Source: Paenibacillus graminis
GTDB lineage: Bacteria; Bacillota; Bacilli; Paenibacillales; Paenibacillaceae
DNA length: 64,000 nt
Direction: 5' to 3'
Assembly (NCBI RefSeq): GCF_000758705.1
Contig: NZ_CP009287.1
Location: forward strand, 992,001-1,056,000
This document shows, one piece after another, positions 27,380 through 35,841 of the stretch. Made by a program: the position numbers and the translations under genes. The notes beneath the pieces are model-generated. The model saw only the letters and a list, made by a program, of their open reading frames with translations, did not search any database and was not told where the DNA came from. Each line of letters starts with the position of its first letter. Within the stretch, counting starts at the first letter, position 1.

Positions 27380-27578
27380 TGCGTAATATGAATATATATA
27401 TACCAATAAAAATATCACATGTAATTAACATGGTTAAATCAAACGGCTGTTATCAAAACTCTCTTTATTTTAACTTTTAATGGTATTAATGATTGAGCCC
27501 GGAAATACATTGGAATGAAAAGGGATTATACTACATTATATTGAAATAAGACAAGGTAGAAAACGCATAAAAAAGATA

Positions 27579-27607
27579 TTGACGTAAGAAAATTTAACAT
27601 GTAATAT
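27579..27607 (+). promoter_or_regulatory. Sigma-A-type promoter of the peptide importer operon
   Basis: TTGACG (27579-27584), 17 bases, TAATAT (27602-27607). It would give a leader of about 250 bases before the binding-protein gene, with hairpins GGGAAA/TTTCCC (27624-27640) and AGGTAT/ATACCT (27721-27738) and a GAACC/GGTTC stem near 27806-27829. I recognise no known riboswitch in the leader. Confidence 0.6.
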
Positions 27608-27864
27608 AAACCATAATTTATATGGGAAAGCTAGTTTCCCGACATGAGTTGTTTCTGTTGGTAATTGACCTTTGGTCTATTTCAGGGGATGACGACTTAA
27701 TAGTAAAAGGTTTTTTTGTGAGGTATTGTTACATACCTTGAAGGCTGTTGGACTGTTTTGATTTGCACAAGGGAGGTTGAAAGCTTCAGCAGAGAGATCA
27801 TGATAGAACCCGGCAACGCTGGCGGTTCACCGTACACGAACCTAACTAAGGAGGAGTAAATCGA

Positions 27865-29604
27865 ATGGCAAAAAAGAGAAAATGGTGGTCTGGGTTACTG
27901 GTTTTATCTCTAGTAGGGGTTTTATTTACAGGTTGCAGTACAAATAACAACGCAACTAAATCACCTAATGCTACGGCAGAGAGCTCTGCTTCAGCCGCAA
28001 GCGAAGCTCCCGCAGCTTCAGAACCGGCTGCAGGCGCCCCTGTTGATGGCGGGACGCTGGTTATGAGCACATTCTCCGATATCGTCAATCTTAATCCTCT
28101 TATGATCAACGATACTTCTTCCGGTGATTTGGCAGAATTCGTATTTGCCAAACTTTACAATTTGGACCGCGAAGGAAATGTAAAGGCAGAACCTTGGTCT
28201 CTGGCAGCGGATGTGCCGGAAATCTCTGCGGATGGATTAACTTATACTGTGAAGTTGAAAGACGGCATCAAATGGAGCGATGGCCAGCCGGTCACTGCAG
28301 ACGATGTGGTATTTACGGTTGATATGGCGAAGAATCCGGAAACCGGATCGCCGCTTACAAGTCTATTCGACAAGGTAAAGACCGTTGAGAAAGTCGATGA
28401 CAAGACAGTGAAGTTCACAATGAAGCAAGTGTACGCGCCATTCTTGTACTCCTTGGTTCAAGCTGTAGTACCTTCCCATGTTCTGAAGGATGTCAAGCCT
28501 AAAGAAATGCAAACTAATCCATATGGTACCGACCCGGCCAAAACCGTTACAAACGGACCCTGGAAGTGGACCTCCTGGAAACAGGGCGACAGCCATACCC
28601 TTGATGCTGATCCAAACTATTGGGGCGAAGTTAAACCTCACATTGCACAATTGGTTTATAAAATCTATGCTGACCAGAATACCGAGGTTCAAGCTCTCCT
28701 GAAGGGCGACACGGACCATATCAGTGCTATTCCGGTTACACAGGTTGAGGCAGTCAAAGCCAACAAAGACATTCATATCATTCAAAAGCCGGGCGCCCAG
28801 TATGAATATGTAATGTTCAACTTCGATGCCAAGAACTTCAAAGACAAATACGGTTTATTCACGGGACAGAAGACCAGACAGGCCATTGCTCATGCACTGA
28901 ACCGTCAAGGGATGGTCGATAACATTCTGAAGGGTGTCGGTGCGGTGATGAATGCACCGTTCCTGCCGGATACCTGGGCTGATCCTGGCGATGCAGCCGT
29001 TAACTATGATTACAATGCAGAAACGGCCAAGAAACTGTTGGCGGAAGACGGATGGGTTGCCGGGAAAGATGGCATCCTGACCAAAGACGGACACCGGTTC
29101 TCCTTCGAACTGCAATATAATGCGGGCAACAGCCGCCGTGAGCAGGTTGCTGCAGTCATTCAGCAGAACCTGAAGGAAGTCGGCATTGAAGTTACACCGA
29201 AGGCCATTGACTTTGCGGCCTGGATTGACCAGAACGTAACGCCGGGTAAATTCCAAGCCCTGCTGTTAGCGTGGTCCCTGAACACTCCTGACCCGGATTC
29301 AGAGAGTGTCTTCTCCTCCAAGTACTTCCCGCCTGCCGGACAGAACAGCGGCTGGTATAAGAATGAGAAGCTGGATCAGCTGTGGGTAGACGGATATTCT
29401 ACGGTTGACCAGGCCAAGCGTAAAGAAATTTATAAAGAAGTAGGTAAAGAAATCTCTACCGACCTGCCTTACGTGTTCCTGTATCAATATGGGCAAGCCA
29501 TTGGTACGGGGCCTAGAGTTCACTGGGCAGAGGAAGACGCTCCTGAACCTTCACTGGGTTATGGACAGTACTTCCATGCGATCAAATGGTGGGTAACCGA
29601 CTAA
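27865..29604 (+). CDS. Peptide ABC transporter substrate-binding lipoprotein (family 5)
   Basis: A 579-residue lipoprotein with signal and lipobox LFTGC (Cys ~24), a Ser/Ala/Glu-rich linker, then a family-5 (OppA/DppA) solute-binding domain. Landmarks are LVMSTFSDIVNLNPLMI, WSLAADVPEISADGLTYTVKL, KDGIKWSDGQPVTADDVVFT, RQAIAHALNRQGMV and ELQYNAGNSRREQVAAVIQQ. It captures peptides, or another family-5 ligand such as nickel or opines, outside the membrane and delivers them to the two permeases downstream. An AAGGAGGAG site precedes the ATG. The first gene of a five-gene operon, it is separated from the rest by a hairpin that may raise its relative expression. Confidence 0.93.
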   Translation: MAKKRKWWSGLLVLSLVGVLFTGCSTNNNATKSPNATAESSASAASEAPAASEPAAGAPVDGGTLVMSTFSDIVNLNPLMINDTSSGDLAEFVFAKLYNLDREGNVKAEPWSLAADVPEISADGLTYTVKLKDGIKWSDGQPVTADDVVFTVDMAKNPETGSPLTSLFDKVKTVEKVDDKTVKFTMKQVYAPFLYSLVQAVVPSHVLKDVKPKEMQTNPYGTDPAKTVTNGPWKWTSWKQGDSHTLDADPNYWGEVKPHIAQLVYKIYADQNTEVQALLKGDTDHISAIPVTQVEAVKANKDIHIIQKPGAQYEYVMFNFDAKNFKDKYGLFTGQKTRQAIAHALNRQGMVDNILKGVGAVMNAPFLPDTWADPGDAAVNYDYNAETAKKLLAEDGWVAGKDGILTKDGHRFSFELQYNAGNSRREQVAAVIQQNLKEVGIEVTPKAIDFAAWIDQNVTPGKFQALLLAWSLNTPDPDSESVFSSKYFPPAGQNSGWYKNEKLDQLWVDGYSTVDQAKRKEIYKEVGKEISTDLPYVFLYQYGQAIGTGPRVHWAEEDAPEPSLGYGQYFHAIKWWVTD

Positions 29605-29635
29605 TTGAACAGACACAGGAAATAGAATTGCGGGG

Positions 29636-29670
29636 GAGGAAAGAGAATTCTCTTTCCTCTTCTCCTTTTG
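29636..29670 (+). terminator. Intra-operon hairpin (partial terminator)
   Basis: A perfect 24-bp inverted repeat whose halves are GAGGAAAGAGAA and TTCTCTTTCCTC, followed by TTCTCCTTTTG. Sitting between the binding protein and the permeases, it probably stabilises or partly ends the upstream message. Confidence 0.6.
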
Positions 29671-29725
29671 TCATGAAGGAGGCCCGTGATCCTATGCCTT
29701 ACCATCTCTAGGAGGACGACTTTTG

Positions 29726-30697
29726 ATGACAGAATATCTGATCCGCCGCGTACTGCAATCGGTGCTGGTGATCTTTTTGATTACTATACTTACCTTTCTT
29801 CTAATTCATGCGGCTCCCGGAGGGCCGACCCAGATGATGCTGTCTCCGGGACTTTCACCGGAAGTCTTCAAGCAGCAGGCGCATAATCTCGGCCTGGACC
29901 AGCCTGTCCCTGTGCAGTATGTGCGCTGGATTAGCGGCTTGCTGCAGGGAGACCTCGGTTATACTTTTAAAAATCATCTGCCGGTTGCGGATTTGCTATG
30001 GCCCCGTATCGGCAATACCTTCATTCTCATGGGAGCAGCCTGGCTGTTATCTCTAATCATTGCAATTCCCTGGGGGATTTATAACAGCACCAAAGTATAT
30101 GGATTGTCCGATCAGTCGGCCTCCTTCATCTCTTATCTCGGCTTTGCGATGCCGACGTTCTGGTTCGGAATCCTGTTGCAGCAGTGGTTTTCCCTGAAGC
30201 TGCGCTGGTTTCCTCTGTCCGATATGCATACAAGGGGCAAAGAAGGGGATATCGGCGACTTGTTCATGCACCTTGTGCTGCCGGTAACGGTGCTGTCACT
30301 GGGTTTTCTTGCATCCTATATGAAGTATGCACGCGCAAGCATGCTTGAAGTGCTGGATCAGGATTATATCCGTACCGCACGCGCCAAGGGTGTCAAAGAA
30401 CGCAGGGTTGTCTTCCACCATGCGCTGCGGAACGCGCTTATTCCGATTATCACCATTCTGGGGCTGGATCTTCCTATTCTGGTGGCCGGGGCCGCGCTAA
30501 CGGAGAGTGTGTTCAACTGGCCGGGTATGGGACGCTGGTTCGTACAAATGGCGACCCAGCGCGAGTATTCTGTACTCATGGCTATAACTATCGTAACGGC
30601 GGTTATGGTTGTGCTGGGCAATCTGCTTGCGGATATTTTGTATGCGATAGTAGATCCCCGCGTCAAGCTCGGCAAGCAGGGAGGTAAAGCAGCATGA
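29726..30697 (+). CDS. Peptide ABC transporter permease (OppB/DppB type)
   Basis: A 323-residue inner-membrane permease with six helices. The N terminus TEYLIRRVLQSVLVIFLITILTF-like segment is typical of OppB/DppB, as is the first loop containing LGLDQPVPVQYVRWI and GDLGYTF. The cytoplasmic EAA-type loop is DYIRTARAKGVKERRVVFHHALRNAL-like, which docks to the ATPases. GGAGG lies 11 bases before the ATG; a TTG one codon earlier is also possible. It ends with an ATGA overlap into the next permease. Confidence 0.93.
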   Translation: MTEYLIRRVLQSVLVIFLITILTFLLIHAAPGGPTQMMLSPGLSPEVFKQQAHNLGLDQPVPVQYVRWISGLLQGDLGYTFKNHLPVADLLWPRIGNTFILMGAAWLLSLIIAIPWGIYNSTKVYGLSDQSASFISYLGFAMPTFWFGILLQQWFSLKLRWFPLSDMHTRGKEGDIGDLFMHLVLPVTVLSLGFLASYMKYARASMLEVLDQDYIRTARAKGVKERRVVFHHALRNALIPIITILGLDLPILVAGAALTESVFNWPGMGRWFVQMATQREYSVLMAITIVTAVMVVLGNLLADILYAIVDPRVKLGKQGGKAA

Positions 30698-31674
30698 GTA
30701 CTAATCCTTCACCATTGCCCGCTGATGCCATGTCTTCAACGAAAACGAAAAAAGCGGCTGAATTGAAAAAACCTCCGGGTCCCTGGGCCATCTTGTGGAA
30801 AAAGTTCTCGCACAACCCCTACGCCATGGGCGGACTTGTCGTGCTGCTTTTTTTCATAGTGATTGCTGCACTCGCTCCTCTTCTCACTAAGTATAAGCCG
30901 GAGGCCATTGATTTGATGTTTGCCAACCTGAAGCCTGGAGTGGACGGGCATCTGCTGGGAACAGACGAGCTGGGCCGGGACATACTCACCAGACTGCTCT
31001 ACAGTGCGAGAATCTCCCTGATGATCGGGTTTTCAGTAGCCTTTGCTTCAGTGGCTATCGGTTCGATTATCGGTGCGATTTCAGGCTATTTTGGCGGCTG
31101 GGTGGATACCGTCTTCATGCGTATTGTGGACGTGATGAACTCCGTTCCTACGCTGTTCCTGAATATACTCGTGCTGGCGATATTCGGCTCCAGGATTGAG
31201 TATATGATCCTGATTCTGGCCTTGACCAGTTGGATGAGTATTGCGCGGCTGGTGCGGGGGAACTTCCTGCAGCTTAGGGAAATGCAATATGTCGAGGCGG
31301 CCAAAGCGATCGGGGTATCGAGCTGGGGGATTATTTTCCGGCATCTGCTCCGAAATGCAAGCTTCCCGATTATTGTGAATGCGACTCTGATGGTTGGCGG
31401 TGCGATTCTAAGTGAATCGGCATTGTCCTATCTGGGCCTTGGCATCCAGGCTCCGGCCACAAGCTGGGGACTGATGCTCAGCAACGCGCAGGAGTTCATG
31501 CTGGTAGATCCGCTGCAGGCCGTATATCCCGGTCTGTGCATCCTGCTGGTGGTGCTTGCGGTTAACTTTATCGGCGATGGTATCCGGGATGGACTGGATC
31601 CCAGACAGCAATTGACCAAATCCCGGAGGAGGCTGGACAAATGGCGGAAAAATTACTCGAAATCCGGAAACTGA
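30694..31674 (+). CDS. Peptide ABC transporter permease (OppC/DppC type)
   Basis: A 326-residue permease. The N-terminal cytoplasmic tail is Lys/Pro-rich, and the family block HLLGTDELGRDILTRLLYSA-like and GYFGGWVDTVFMRIVDVMNS-like segments follow. The EAA loop MQYVEAAKAIGVSSWGIIFR contacts the ATPase. Its start overlaps the previous permease by 4 bases, and its 3' end overlaps the next ATPase by 34 bases, an unusually long overlap. It forms the translocation pore with the upstream permease. Confidence 0.93.
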   Translation: MSTNPSPLPADAMSSTKTKKAAELKKPPGPWAILWKKFSHNPYAMGGLVVLLFFIVIAALAPLLTKYKPEAIDLMFANLKPGVDGHLLGTDELGRDILTRLLYSARISLMIGFSVAFASVAIGSIIGAISGYFGGWVDTVFMRIVDVMNSVPTLFLNILVLAIFGSRIEYMILILALTSWMSIARLVRGNFLQLREMQYVEAAKAIGVSSWGIIFRHLLRNASFPIIVNATLMVGGAILSESALSYLGLGIQAPATSWGLMLSNAQEFMLVDPLQAVYPGLCILLVVLAVNFIGDGIRDGLDPRQQLTKSRRRLDKWRKNYSKSGN

Positions 31675-32657
31675 CCACCGGCTTTGTAACGGAAAAGGGG
31701 CTCGTGAAGGCGACCGACCAAATCTCCATCCGTGTGGATAAAGGGCAGACGGTGTGTCTTGTCGGTGAGTCCGGCAGCGGAAAAAGTGTGACCTCGCTTG
31801 CCATAATGCGGCTGATTGATTACGCCGGCGGAATGATTCTTGAAGGCAATATTAACTTTCATGGACAGGATCTGGCTGTGAAAAAGCAGGAAGAGATGCG
31901 GGATATCCGCGGCAATCAGATTGCGATGATTTTTCAGGACCCGATGTCCTCGCTGAATCCGGTATTCACGGTTGGCGAGCAGATCGCCGAAAGTCTGCAG
32001 CTGCACCAGAATAAAAGTTCCAAAGAGGCTATGCAAATGGCCATTGATCTGCTGAAGCTGGTCGGGATTCCCGCACCGGAGATCCGGGCAAGACAGTATC
32101 CGCATGAGCTCTCCGGCGGGATGTGCCAGCGGATTGTTATTGCTATTGCTCTGGCCTGCAATCCCGAGCTGCTGATCGCCGATGAGCCGACAACTGCCCT
32201 TGATGTTACGGTTCAGGCGCAGATTCTGGATTTGCTGCGCAAGCTTCAGGCGGAGCTAGGCATGTCCATTCTGCTGATCACCCATGATATGGGCGTGGCT
32301 GCCGAGATTGCGGACCGCATCGCTGTTATGTATGCGGGAGCTATTGTAGAAGAAGGTACAGTAGAAGAGATTTTTGATCATCCCAGCCATCCGTATACGA
32401 TTGGCCTGCTGCAATCCATTCCCGGCTTTGCGGGAGGGCGTGGCGGAGAACTGTATACTATTAAAGGAACGATTCCGCCCATCGGCCAGCTTCCGCCGGG
32501 CTGCCGCTTTCATCCGCGCTGTCCGCATGCGATGGAGGTCTGCAGCATGAAGGAGCCGCCGGATTTCATGATTACGGATGATCACCGTACCGCCTGCTGG
32601 CTGTTTCAGGATAAGCCGGTCCAAGCTGACAACAAAGATGGGGTGAGACAGGCATGA
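31641..32657 (+). CDS. Peptide ABC transporter ATPase (OppD/DppD type)
   Basis: A 338-residue ATPase with Walker [17 protein letters not shown] loop [19 protein letters not shown], signature ELSGGMCQR, Walker [14 protein letters not shown] and H loop ITHDMGV. The C-terminal oligopeptide/dipeptide extension has the four-Cys-type [15 protein letters not shown], which in relatives can bind an iron-sulfur cluster. It overlaps the OppC-type gene by 34 bases and the next ATPase gene by 4, so all four transporter core genes are translationally linked. Confidence 0.95.
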   Translation: MAEKLLEIRKLTTGFVTEKGLVKATDQISIRVDKGQTVCLVGESGSGKSVTSLAIMRLIDYAGGMILEGNINFHGQDLAVKKQEEMRDIRGNQIAMIFQDPMSSLNPVFTVGEQIAESLQLHQNKSSKEAMQMAIDLLKLVGIPAPEIRARQYPHELSGGMCQRIVIAIALACNPELLIADEPTTALDVTVQAQILDLLRKLQAELGMSILLITHDMGVAAEIADRIAVMYAGAIVEEGTVEEIFDHPSHPYTIGLLQSIPGFAGGRGGELYTIKGTIPPIGQLPPGCRFHPRCPHAMEVCSMKEPPDFMITDDHRTACWLFQDKPVQADNKDGVRQA

Positions 32658-33673
32658 CCAATGAGACAGCAGCCAAACCGTTAAATAATACAACCTCCGC
32701 CGAAGTTTTGGTGGAAGTGAAGGATATCAAAAAATATTTCCCGATCACCAAAGGCCTGCTTAACCGGACGGTTGGCCAGGTGAAGGCCGTTGATGGTGTT
32801 TCTCTGTCTATTCGCAGAGGGGAAACGTTTGGCCTGGTTGGTGAATCCGGCTGCGGCAAATCCACTTTTGGACGGGTTCTGCTCCGGCTGCAAAGCGCCA
32901 CCGGGGGGGAGGTGCTGTTTGGCGGCCGGGATATCCATTCGCTGGGCCATCAGGAGCTCAGGAAGCTGCGTGAGGAGATGCAGATTATTTTTCAGGACCC
33001 GTTCGGTTCTTTGAATCCGCGGTTTCTGGTTAAGGATATTATTGGCGAGCCGCTGAAGATTCACCGGAACATGACGGCAAATGAGATCGATGCCAGAGTT
33101 GTGGAGCTGATGGAGCTGGTTGGTCTGGATGCTACGCGGAGAAACCGCTACCCGCATGAATTCTCGGGCGGACAACGCCAGCGCATAGGGATCGCGCGTG
33201 CGATTGCGCTGAATCCGCAGTTCATTGTCGCCGACGAAGCAGTATCCGCGCTCGACGTATCCGTGCAGTCCCAAGTGATTAACCTGCTGATGAAGCTGCA
33301 GAAGGAGCTTGGGCTGACGTTTCTGTTCATTGCGCATGGGCTGAATGTCGTCCGCCATATCTCGGACCGTGTAGGCGTCATGTATCTGGGCAAGCTGGTT
33401 GAGGTCGCGGAGACGGAGGCGTTGTTTGCCGCCCCGCTGCATCCGTATACGGCAGCGCTGCTCTCGGCGATTCCCAAGCCGACGCCAAGACGGAAGCAGG
33501 ACCGGATTGTACTGCAAGGTGATGTTCCTTCACCGGCGAATCCGCCGTCCGGCTGCCGGTTTCATACCCGTTGTCCGCTGGCCCAGGAGAGATGCCGCCA
33601 GCAGGAGCCGCTGCTTGAAGAACTGCATCCCGGACGAATGGTGGCCTGCCATTTTCCGCTGGCATCATCGTAG
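32654..33673 (+). CDS. Peptide ABC transporter ATPase (OppF/DppF type)
   Basis: A 339-residue second ATPase of the importer. It has the OppF-specific [25 protein letters not shown] opening, Walker [17 protein letters not shown] loop [12 protein letters not shown], signature EFSGGQRQR, Walker [14 protein letters not shown], and H loop IAHGLNVV (Gly replaces the usual Asp after His). The C-terminal [15 protein letters not shown] is complete. It ends the operon, followed by a strong terminator at 33709. Confidence 0.95.
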   Translation: MTNETAAKPLNNTTSAEVLVEVKDIKKYFPITKGLLNRTVGQVKAVDGVSLSIRRGETFGLVGESGCGKSTFGRVLLRLQSATGGEVLFGGRDIHSLGHQELRKLREEMQIIFQDPFGSLNPRFLVKDIIGEPLKIHRNMTANEIDARVVELMELVGLDATRRNRYPHEFSGGQRQRIGIARAIALNPQFIVADEAVSALDVSVQSQVINLLMKLQKELGLTFLFIAHGLNVVRHISDRVGVMYLGKLVEVAETEALFAAPLHPYTAALLSAIPKPTPRRKQDRIVLQGDVPSPANPPSGCRFHTRCPLAQERCRQQEPLLEELHPGRMVACHFPLASS

Positions 33674-33708
33674 TACCGGTTTACTCTATCTGAAGCATAA
33701 ATAATGTG

Positions 33709-33759
33709 AAAAAGGGATGCTCCTGAAGCCGCTGGCCGGCTGCGGGAGCATCCCTTTTT
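33709..33759 (+). terminator. Terminator of peptide importer operon
   Basis: AAAAAGGGATGCTCC pairs with GGAGCATCCCTTTTT, with an inner GCCGGC-rich loop; the A/T-rich base makes it usable in both directions. Confidence 0.88.
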
Positions 33760-33958
33760 GGCCGTTTCTACTTCTACAGCGGAAACCGGAAGTGTACAGC
33801 AGTTGTTAACCTAAGTGAAATTCCGGGCCGTTTTAAAAGTAAGCAAACCTGCGTTCGGCCGCGCCCTTGAATTGGCTGGAGCTTTCTTAGGGGCTGGGCT
33901 ATTTGGCATCGGTGAATCCGTGTTAAACTTAAGGGAATTCATCAACCTTACAGAAACG

Positions 33959-34621
33959 ATGGTGGCTATGCAGATTCAACTCGGGGATCAGACCCTGCAG
34001 CTTCATGTTCAATATGCCAAACGGAAAAAAATCTCCCTGCAGATCGATATGGTAGGGCTTATTACAGTCAAGGCGCCAACGGGTACAAGCGAAGAGATGA
34101 TCCGCAGCGCAGTACAGCGGCATGGTGAATGGATTCTGGAGAGCCTGCGCAGGAATGCGGCGGCCCGGCAGCTCCCGGCTCCCAAGGAATACCAGGGGGA
34201 GGGCAGGTTCCTGTACCTTGGGAAGGAGTATCTGCTGCACGAATTAATTAATACCGGTGAGCAGGATGCGGAGAAGCTGAAGCTTGAGCTGAAAAAGTTT
34301 TATTTTGCCAGCCTGAAAAAGATTGCCGCCGAGCGGATCACCCGTTATCAAACGATGCTGAAGGTGAAGCCCAAATCCATTGAAATCGTTGAATCCCGAA
34401 CCAAATGGGGGAGCTGCAGTGCGGATAAAAAGCTGACCTTCAATTACCGGCTCGCCATGGCGCCGCCTGAGGTCATCGATTATGTAATCATTCATGAGCT
34501 GTGTCATCTGCTGCATATGAATCATGACCGGTCCTTTTGGCGCCGTCTCGGAAGTGTGATGCCGGACTACAAGGAGAAGGAAGCTTTTCTCGCCCGGCAG
34601 GGGCAGTTTATGACGCTTTAA
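33959..34621 (+). CDS. YgjP/SprT-like zinc metallopeptidase (DUF45)
   Basis: About 220 residues of the YgjP-like metallopeptidase family. The zinc site is IIHELCHLLHMNHDRSFW, that is HExxH plus a downstream His, preceded by the family block IVESRTKWGSCSADKKLTFN. The N-terminal LHVQYAKRKKISLQIDMVG also fits. The frame is open to 33815, but family alignment favours the ATG at 33959 or 33968; neither has a strong ribosome site. Cellular substrates of this family are largely unknown. The stop overlaps the end of the convergent GNAT gene by 4 bases. Confidence 0.82.
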   Translation: MVAMQIQLGDQTLQLHVQYAKRKKISLQIDMVGLITVKAPTGTSEEMIRSAVQRHGEWILESLRRNAAARQLPAPKEYQGEGRFLYLGKEYLLHELINTGEQDAEKLKLELKKFYFASLKKIAAERITRYQTMLKVKPKSIEIVESRTKWGSCSADKKLTFNYRLAMAPPEVIDYVIIHELCHLLHMNHDRSFWRRLGSVMPDYKEKEAFLARQGQFMTL

Positions 34622-35493
34622 GCAATGGATGTAGCCGGGTGCTTAACGTGATGAGGGAATATATTATCACCGCCCGCCCGTATGAATAAGCCGCTGTGAT
34701 GCGGGGTGCTTGTGACAGGAATCCCTTCGTAATCCGGAGTAAAGTGGAAAAGTACTTTTTCAGTATCCCTGCCTGCCAGCTTAGTTAGAATCTCTTCAAG
34801 GTTGATCTCTCTGTGGCTAATGATATCAAAAAGCTCCAGCTGTTTGCCTTCGTTTTTATATATAACGATAACGTCCTCGTTCTCCAGATAATAAATGTCT
34901 TCATTAAAGACCTCCAAGCAATAAAACATAAGCAAGCCTTGCGTACGTCCGGTTCCGAAGCGCTTGGATACCGGGAGCCTGCCCTCTGCAAATTTGGCAA
35001 TGAAGGCTAAATCCTCAAGGCTATTTATATCTAATTTTCGAATCCCCCCTGCCCCCGAAAGGGGGGCGCTAAAGTCCATACTGAAAAGATGCTCCTCTTC
35101 TGGAATAAAACCAAACCGTGGATAGAAATCGAGAACCGTATCGTTGGCGAAAAGGTACATAAAGTCCGCGCTGTCCCCATACTCTGCCAGCACAGCATGC
35201 ATTAACCGGGCGGATAAGCCCCTATGCCGGTAACCGGGATGTGTCATCACTGTACCGATTTGCACGGCGCTTTTCTTCACGCCATTAATAATCCAATCAA
35301 GCAGGGTCACCGATACATTGGCAATTACCTGATCTTCCTGAACGTAAGAAAAAGGGATATACCGCTCACTCCAGAAGCCTTCCCGGTACCAGCGTTCAAA
35401 GCTTATGCCAAAAGTGCTTTCGGCAAGCCCGGACAGGCTTTTACGGAGGGGGTCATTATGTTTGTAATCCTTCATTAAGGTTAGCTGCTGCAT
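34618..35493 (-). CDS. GNAT-family N-acetyltransferase, two-domain
   Basis: A 291-residue protein. The N-terminal GNAT domain has VTLLDWIINGVKKSAVQIGT, the acetyl-CoA loop VMTHPGYRHRGLSARLMHAVL and YPRFGFIPEEEH. About 140 further residues of unknown fold follow, including FIRAGGDNIFPHHV at the C terminus. This two-part layout resembles the uncharacterised GNATs common in Bacillales. AAGGAGC lies 7 bases before the ATG. The substrate is unknown. Confidence 0.8.
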   Translation of the reverse strand: MQQLTLMKDYKHNDPLRKSLSGLAESTFGISFERWYREGFWSERYIPFSYVQEDQVIANVSVTLLDWIINGVKKSAVQIGTVMTHPGYRHRGLSARLMHAVLAEYGDSADFMYLFANDTVLDFYPRFGFIPEEEHLFSMDFSAPLSGAGGIRKLDINSLEDLAFIAKFAEGRLPVSKRFGTGRTQGLLMFYCLEVFNEDIYYLENEDVIVIYKNEGKQLELFDIISHREINLEEILTKLAGRDTEKVLFHFTPDYEGIPVTSTPHHSGLFIRAGGDNIFPHHVKHPATSIA

Positions 35494-35841
35494 GTAACCG
35501 CTCCTTAGTAAATATTTTTTCGTGTGGGGCTAAAATAACTTGTGACGCTTAGCTACCCGTGTAATTGGCTCCATCTGATCTGGTTCCATGGTCTCAATTC
35601 CTGGAAAGGGTCTTCAATTCAATAGATTATAGTCTTTCTGCCTATGTTCATAACAAATATAAAATATATTGTCAATACGCTAAAGGATACCAAAAAGTAG
35701 TCGGTGGTGTTATTCACAATTAATGGGAAGGGCGTTATCTTATATATAAAGAAACGTTCTTAATTAAGAACCAGTAAAAAAGCTCCAATCGGTGCTTTCC
35801 AGAAGCACGAGGGAGGCTTTTGAACCAGGTGGGGGCTTGCC
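35494..35841. other. Intergenic region upstream of lasso cluster
   Basis: About 350 AT-rich bases with no gene seen. A possible promoter is TTCACA (35713-35718), 17 bases, TATCTT (35736-35741). A leader hairpin follows: AAAAGC-TCC/GGAGGCTTTT around an inner GTGCTT/AAGCAC (about 35778-35821). Confidence 0.5.
35756..35771. promoter_or_regulatory. Perfect 16-bp palindrome, candidate operator of lasso cluster
   Basis: GTTCTTAATTAAGAAC is a perfect palindrome located 15 bases after the proposed -10 and about 70 bases before the first lasso gene. Its position fits a repressor site; no cognate regulator is encoded within the cluster. Confidence 0.45.

Noticed and set aside
27790..27840. SAM-I riboswitch, from the CCCGGCAAC string in the leader
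   Set aside because: The rest of the SAM-I core (GAGGTGGAGGGA and GATGAAA) is missing.
32681..33517. 278-codon minus-strand frame
   Set aside because: Shadow of the OppF-type ATPase gene, rich in Gln/Arg as expected for antisense.
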